This document shows, in pieces, positions 59,321-64,000 of a stretch of DNA of 64,000 nt. Source of the DNA: Cephalopachus bancanus (Eukaryota; Chordata; Mammalia; Primates; Tarsiidae); the NCBI GenBank assembly GCA_027257055.1, contig JAPVLO010000275.1, positions 1,426,001-1,490,000 on the forward strand, given 5' to 3'. A program made the position numbers and the translations under genes. The notes under the pieces were generated by a model that was not told the DNA's origin, did no database searches, and worked only from the letters and a program-made list of their open reading frames with translations. Position 1 is the stretch's first letter. Every line of letters begins with the position of its first letter.

Positions 59321-61744
59321 CCCCAGGGCCCAGAATGTATGAGAAGGAAATGCTAAACCACACTGCAGGAACCTTTGATTATCTTGCCTGTAGGATTTAA
59401 GTCAGTAAGAAAAATCACTAACCAGATCACACTCGAATAGGTTTTTCCAAGCCCCAGTACTTTATTTTGGATGACACAAAAAGACATAGCCCAGAAATAC
59501 CTTTGACAATCATGGAACCAAGTGCCTTCCTGAAAAGTAAATACCATTGATTTCTTGGCTGATTTCAGGATACAGATTCTACAAAATCCAGTCTCTATAG
59601 CAATAAATGGACCATTATAAACAATGTAAACAAGATCCTGGCTTTGGGAGCCACATAGAACCAGGCACCAGGGCACAGTGTCCGTGGAGGAGTGTGAAGC
59701 GTAGCCCTTATCTGCCAGCAGAGCCTTGGAGGAGGGACCCACTGTGCAGGTACCAGCATGTCTGGGAAGAGCAGAGGCGTGCTCTTTTCATGAAAGCAGT
59801 CACTAGCTGCATTTTAGTAGAGGTGGGGGTGGGAAGTCACTGCAACACAGCCCTTCTGTATTCTGGAGACTCCCTAGTGTAGACAACACAGTGGAGGTTG
59901 TAGGGATCACTGGGCGTGGATGTAGCTAGCACTTGGAGTCTACACAGCATATAGTAGGGACAGCAGAGTTCCCATAGCATCACACGATATAGACGGGCCC
60001 TTGGGCATGTCTAGTTACAAGGATGCAGAGCGTGTTGGCACCACTGGTATCTTGGTGGGGGAGAGAGGGTGGGACAGACAGTCATAGGAATGAGGCCACC
60101 ACTTGTCATGTAAGTCTGGTCAGGGAGAGGGTGTTAGAGGTGGGTCAGTCTTCACAAGGTAGAAGGAAGGACTAAGACTCCAATTGCTGCTCTCTAAGAC
60201 GCAGCACAAGAAAGCTTCATGGAGGTCAGGATGACCCAGACCAAAGCCAGGAGGCACAGAAGGGCAGAAAGCTGGCAACACACAATCCCCCAGAGAAAGG
60301 GACACCCAGGCAGGACTCCAGGACCCAGCCTGAGAGTTCCAGAGGGACACAGCCAGAAGTGATGCCAGAAGCTCCTCTGGTGTCAGCCCCACAGAGATGT
60401 GTCTGGGGACAGGCGGCTGGGCATGGCCACACCCCAGGGGCAGAGCCATGAGCTGGACGGAGCCCCCTGTGGGACACAACACATCAGGGACCCAGTAGGG
60501 CTAGGAGGGCAGACAGGACGCATCCCTAAGGCTGCCAAGGGGCTACTGCATGCAAAGTCTGACAGAGACTGTCCTGCAGCTTCAGGGCATTTGGAAGGGA
60601 CCAGGACCTCCACAGCAAGGAGCATTTGCCACCAGGATGGTACAGCTTCCTGCTGATAGGCAGGCAGGGCGTCAGCAACTAACAGGAAAAGAGTAATAAG
60701 CAGCGCCCTTGGTCCACCCTCCCGTGTCCTGTCCCCTGGCTTAGGAGAAGCGGCCTCTCCCCCCACCCACCTCTCTTGTGCCACTTGAGGTGGGCAATGA
60801 GTTGGGCCAGGCCACTACATGACTCCATCTCCCTGACTCTGGGACTTAGCTGAGGGGTGGTTTTGTGACTCAGGGCCCTTAGGCCATCCTGGGACTTTGC
60901 TGGAAGTACTGGGAAGGCAGCAAGCTCTCCACTGAGACTGTGAGCAGCGAGGGCAGCGCCAGCCCAGACCCCCCTGCCCGGGGCCTGAGTGAGGCTAGTG
61001 CAGAGACAGGCAGGGCTGAGGGGTGGGTAGGCAGTGAGCCGCGACAACATCACTGAGCTTCTGGATCCAGCCATGCCTGATTTTTCTGCCTCTAGACATT
61101 TCGGTTCTGTAAGCCCGTTTGGGTTGAGTTCCTGTCCCCTGTAACCTTACGCTGATACCATGAAAATCATTATACAATGAAGATCATGGTTCTTTGCTGT
61201 AGCTAGCACCATAAGTACTATTGTCACAGGGTCTATTGTCACAGTATCTCTTGTCACAGGGTCTATTTTACTTCCGGAAGCCATCCAACTTGAGCAGCCC
61301 CCCTGGAGCCTTAGATCCACATCCAAGAAGGAACTTAAAGAACTGGGTGCGTAAAGCTTGTGAAAGCAGCAGCTCAGGGAACTTTTTAGAGCTCTGCCTT
61401 CCGAGGCTGGACTGGCTGCCATGTGGAAAACATGGAGTCACAGTGGCAAGGGGACCAGCGGTGCAGAGGGTGCTGTAAGGAGCACCTTCACAATGGGTAC
61501 CGCTGGGCTGCACTGTCACCCCCCACGTTGCAGGGATTGACCTGATGGCTTGGAGCTGCACAGGGGACTAGAACAGCTGCACAATGTGGCTTCCACCCGG
61601 GGACAGGATCCTGAGCTGTCCTGAATGACCTCACCCAAGGCTCAGAATTTGTCTCTCCTTTTCTTCGGCCCTGCTTGTGCTTGGCTTACGTTATATATAA
61701 GAGGACTTCCTTTCTCAGCCTCATATTAGAACTTGGGCCAGACC
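59321..61744. other. Single-copy stretch, no gene recognised
   Basis: A minus frame at 59353-59742 (129 codons) has no recognisable domain. A 15-bp tandem repeat is at 61218-61267. No exon is recognised. Confidence 0.4.
61218..61267 (+). repeat. 15-bp tandem repeat, 3.3 copies
   Basis: The units CTATTGTCACAGGGT, CTATTGTCACAGTAT and CTCTTGTCACAGGGT follow each other, then CTATTTTA. Confidence 0.92.
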
Positions 61745-61955
61745 AACAGGGGACAGTTTTGCAATGATTTGGTAGTGTCCAGAGACGTTTTGGCTTGTGA
61801 CAATTTAGGGAAGTGATACTACTGGCATCTAGTGGGTAGAGCCCAGGGATGCTGTTAACCATTCTCCAATGTCCAGGACGCTGCCCACACAAGCAATTAG
61901 CTGGTCCAAGCCCAGAGGTCATGTCAAGATGTGCTGAGACTGAGAATTGCTGCCG
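61745..61955 (-). mobile_element. MER20 DNA transposon (hAT-Charlie), antisense
   Basis: The words GTGTCCAGAGACGTTTTGGC, CTACTGGCATCTAGTGGGTA, GCCCAGGGATGCTGTTAACC and ACTGAGAATTGCTGC are the antisense MER20 order over about 210 bases, nearly full length for this 219-bp element. It has no coding capacity. Confidence 0.82.
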
Positions 61956-63195
61956 TACTAACTTCCAGCATGTCCATTTCAGTTACAAGGGAGAAAAATC
62001 TTACAAATATGTAAAAGTTCGTCACTAGTAAGGAATGACTGAGAACAAAGACAAACTGTTGCTATATTTTCATGGTTTTTGACAACAGGGACCCAGGCAG
62101 ACCCAGCCTTCGGGCCCTGCCTGGGACCCTGAAGGAGGTCCAACCCAGGAGAAGCAGTTTCCTTGTCCAGCCTGCCTGTGGTCCTGTGAGCTGCTCCTGA
62201 ACAAAGGAGCAGCACTTGTGAATGGCACCAGCCACGCCCATGCTCGGTCCTCCCCATCTCCATCTCCCGGCCCCAGTCCTGGGGAGAATCACCCCAAATC
62301 CGAGAGCAAACGCTGCCCAGCACAAGGAGAAGGAGCTGGTCTGGGCTCATTCGCTCCTCCTCCCCTGGTGTCATTGATGCCTGCTCGCTGAGTGAGGGCT
62401 CAGGGGGCCTCTGTCCAGCCAGACCTGAGTGACAAGGACAACCCTGATGCCTGCATTCAGTGCAGATGACAGGGAGGCAGTTCCCTGGTGAAGAGAAGGC
62501 CTGCAGGGAGGGCCTCCTGGAGGAAGTGTGCAGGCTTTCAGCATCAGGTCCACCCTCCTGCTCCTCCTCGAGGCAGCCTTGCACCTCATTCTTTCCCCTG
62601 CCTCCCCCGGAACCTCCACCTCCCCACCTCCACCCTGCATCAGAGACTGGGCTGGTTCACTTCCCTGGACCTGCCTGTCTGTCTTGGAAGCATTCCTGGA
62701 ACCCTTTTCACAGAACTCAGTGACCCCAGGAAGCTTCCTTAGAGTTTCCAGAGAAAGGGCTTTGAGGCACTGTTCCTTTGTGCCGAGTTGCTTTCTCTCT
62801 GGTGTGGCTTCTTTGATGCTGTCTTGGAGAAGCTCTTGTCAAAGCCACACCCGGCAGAAAGCCCAGCCCTGGAGTTTCAGCGTGGCCTGCAGCTGCACTC
62901 CCCACTGTGCCGGCCTCTGCAGGCGGGGAGGGGAGGCTGGCCGGCCCTGCTTCCATCGCTCACAGCCTGCACGGTGCGGAGGGCTCCCGGAGCGCTCTGA
63001 CTGCCCACCCCACCGGACCAGATCTCTGGGGGCCAGGTGCTCATTCCAGCCCATTTGCCTTCTTGACTTTAATGGCGGCATGCAATCCTTTATTCCCTTG
63101 TGTGATTAACAGCAATTGCTGTGCTGTCTCTGTCTCTCTGTCTCTCTCTGTCTCTTTCTCTCTCCCCCGCCACTTAGAGGGGCTGTACCTACTAT
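61956..63195. other. Single-copy stretch, no gene recognised
   Basis: Frames such as 62528-63109 plus (193 codons) and 61979-62584 minus (201 codons) overlap and lack domains. A (TCTG/TCTC)n run is at 63126-63168. Confidence 0.4.
63126..63168. repeat. (TCTG/TCTC)n microsatellite
   Basis: Imperfect run of TCTC and TCTG units. Confidence 0.85.
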
Positions 63196-63199
63196 GACC

Positions 63200-63285
63200 T
63201 CCGCCCCATGCATCCCAGCTCATGGCATAGTGCCAGCTATGAGTAGGTCCTCAGTAAAGGTTTGCTGGCTGATTGGACGGACAAA
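63200..63285 (+). mobile_element. L2 or MIR 3' tail fragment
   Basis: CTCATGGCATAGTGCCAGCT followed by GAGTAGGTCCTCAGTAAAGG and TTTGCTGGCTGATTGG is the common L2/MIR 3' tail in sense orientation. Confidence 0.65.
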
Positions 63286-64000
63286 GAAAAATATTTCAGA
63301 AGCACTTCATGGCCTTCCTACACCCAAAGCGTTGTCTTATCAGCCTTGGCCGGTGCCTTGAATTTTTCCCACCTGTTTAGATAAAAGTGTTGTCTCTAGC
63401 AAGGTCCTGTCATCACTTAGATGGGCTGATCCACAGGACATACTGGGGTTTCAGCAAAGATTGGCAGACAGGGGAGGAGATGCGGAAGGGGCTAGGACAG
63501 GTGAGGGGTCCAGACCCAGACGCAGAGCTGCACCTCATGGTGTCACCTAACCCCAAGCTGGTGAGCCCCTTCCTGGGCAGAAAGTGTCCAGGAGGGGGGA
63601 TCTGACTCCAGACTGGGAACCCACGAGGTTTGCAGACAGCAGGAATGCTCAGGCCCAGGCCCTCATTTACTTTGGCGTGAAGGCCATCACCACCTTCCCG
63701 TCATAGCTACAACTTGGAAGTTGGCCCTCCCAGGCACGCTAGGCTGAAGTTGTCCTTACAGATGGGGCGGTAGCAAGAAGGAAGACATGAGAAGTACTGA
63801 ACTCACCTTGCAGGCAGGGGTCTTCAAGTCACAGAAGTATATTGTCAGCAGAGCAGAGGGCTCACTGCCTCTGGCAAGGGACACTCAGTGGAGCCTGGGG
63901 TTCTCTGAATGGTCTGAAGCTGGTTTCAGTGACCGGGGCCCTGCCCTTCTGATTGGATGCGCTGGCATGTGGTCCTGGAGGTGTAAATTCCATGGGTGCC
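63286..64000. other. Single-copy stretch to the right edge
   Basis: No repeat or gene is recognised. Confidence 0.4.

Noticed and set aside
59353..59742. 129-codon minus ORF with an AATAAA on the minus strand near 59461
   Set aside because: I considered a 3' terminal exon. One hexamer and an ORF without a domain are not enough.

Overview
This is a mammalian nuclear genome window, almost certainly from a primate. It carries many intact dimeric Alu elements, LINE-1 of several ages, MIR, L2, MaLR-type LTRs, a Tigger-type element and MER20. Eight of the Alus belong to a distinctive subfamily (shared words AATAAATCAAAAA and GAGACTCCAACTC; right arm reading AGCCCAGCAGGTCGAGGC) that fits neither the usual human AluJ/S/Y patterns nor the lemur/galago type as I know them. 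With the two deleted mariner copies, this makes a non-anthropoid haplorhine such as a tarsier my best guess. That is inference from repeat style, not proof.

Layout. 1-7440 is a pile of nested LINE-1 and Alu. 7441-14000 is mostly single-copy sequence with a MaLR LTR (9182-9632), MIR and L2 pieces. 14000-20750 holds Alus, an L2 split by a young L1 (15339-16262, with target-site duplications) and a TG-rich tract. 20750-30700 is mainly single-copy, with a diverged pair of similar segments (about 23495 and 24830). 30700-37550 is old L1, Alu and the first deleted mariner copy (35773-36705), itself interrupted by an L1 tail and an Alu. 40655-42410 is an antisense old L1 with nested Alus and an LTR. 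42532-43006 (minus) is an open stretch I cannot assign. 44031-44266 is a minisatellite, 45010-45592 the second mariner copy, 47251-48074 a Tigger element, 48260-49445 another L1. 53830-55660 is a strong CpG island. 55660-64000 is mostly single-copy with three Alus or Alu fragments, old L1, MIR and a MER20.

Genes. I find no host protein-coding exon that I can defend. The best evidence for a host gene is the CpG island: it contains GC boxes (54942-54976) and a near-consensus splice donor on the minus strand (exon end 54706), as expected of a non-coding first exon of a gene reading leftward. The roughly 54 kb to the left would then be first intron. Most transposons there lie on the plus strand, antisense to that proposed gene, as is common inside introns. 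The many long ORFs in the island are by-products of GC-rich, stop-poor sequence.

No new biological system is evident. The points most worth checking are the unassigned minus-strand ORF, the CpG-island gene start, the two identically deleted mariner copies, the lineage-specific Alu subfamily, and a perfect 22-bp direct repeat flanking 488 bp at 39287-39818.
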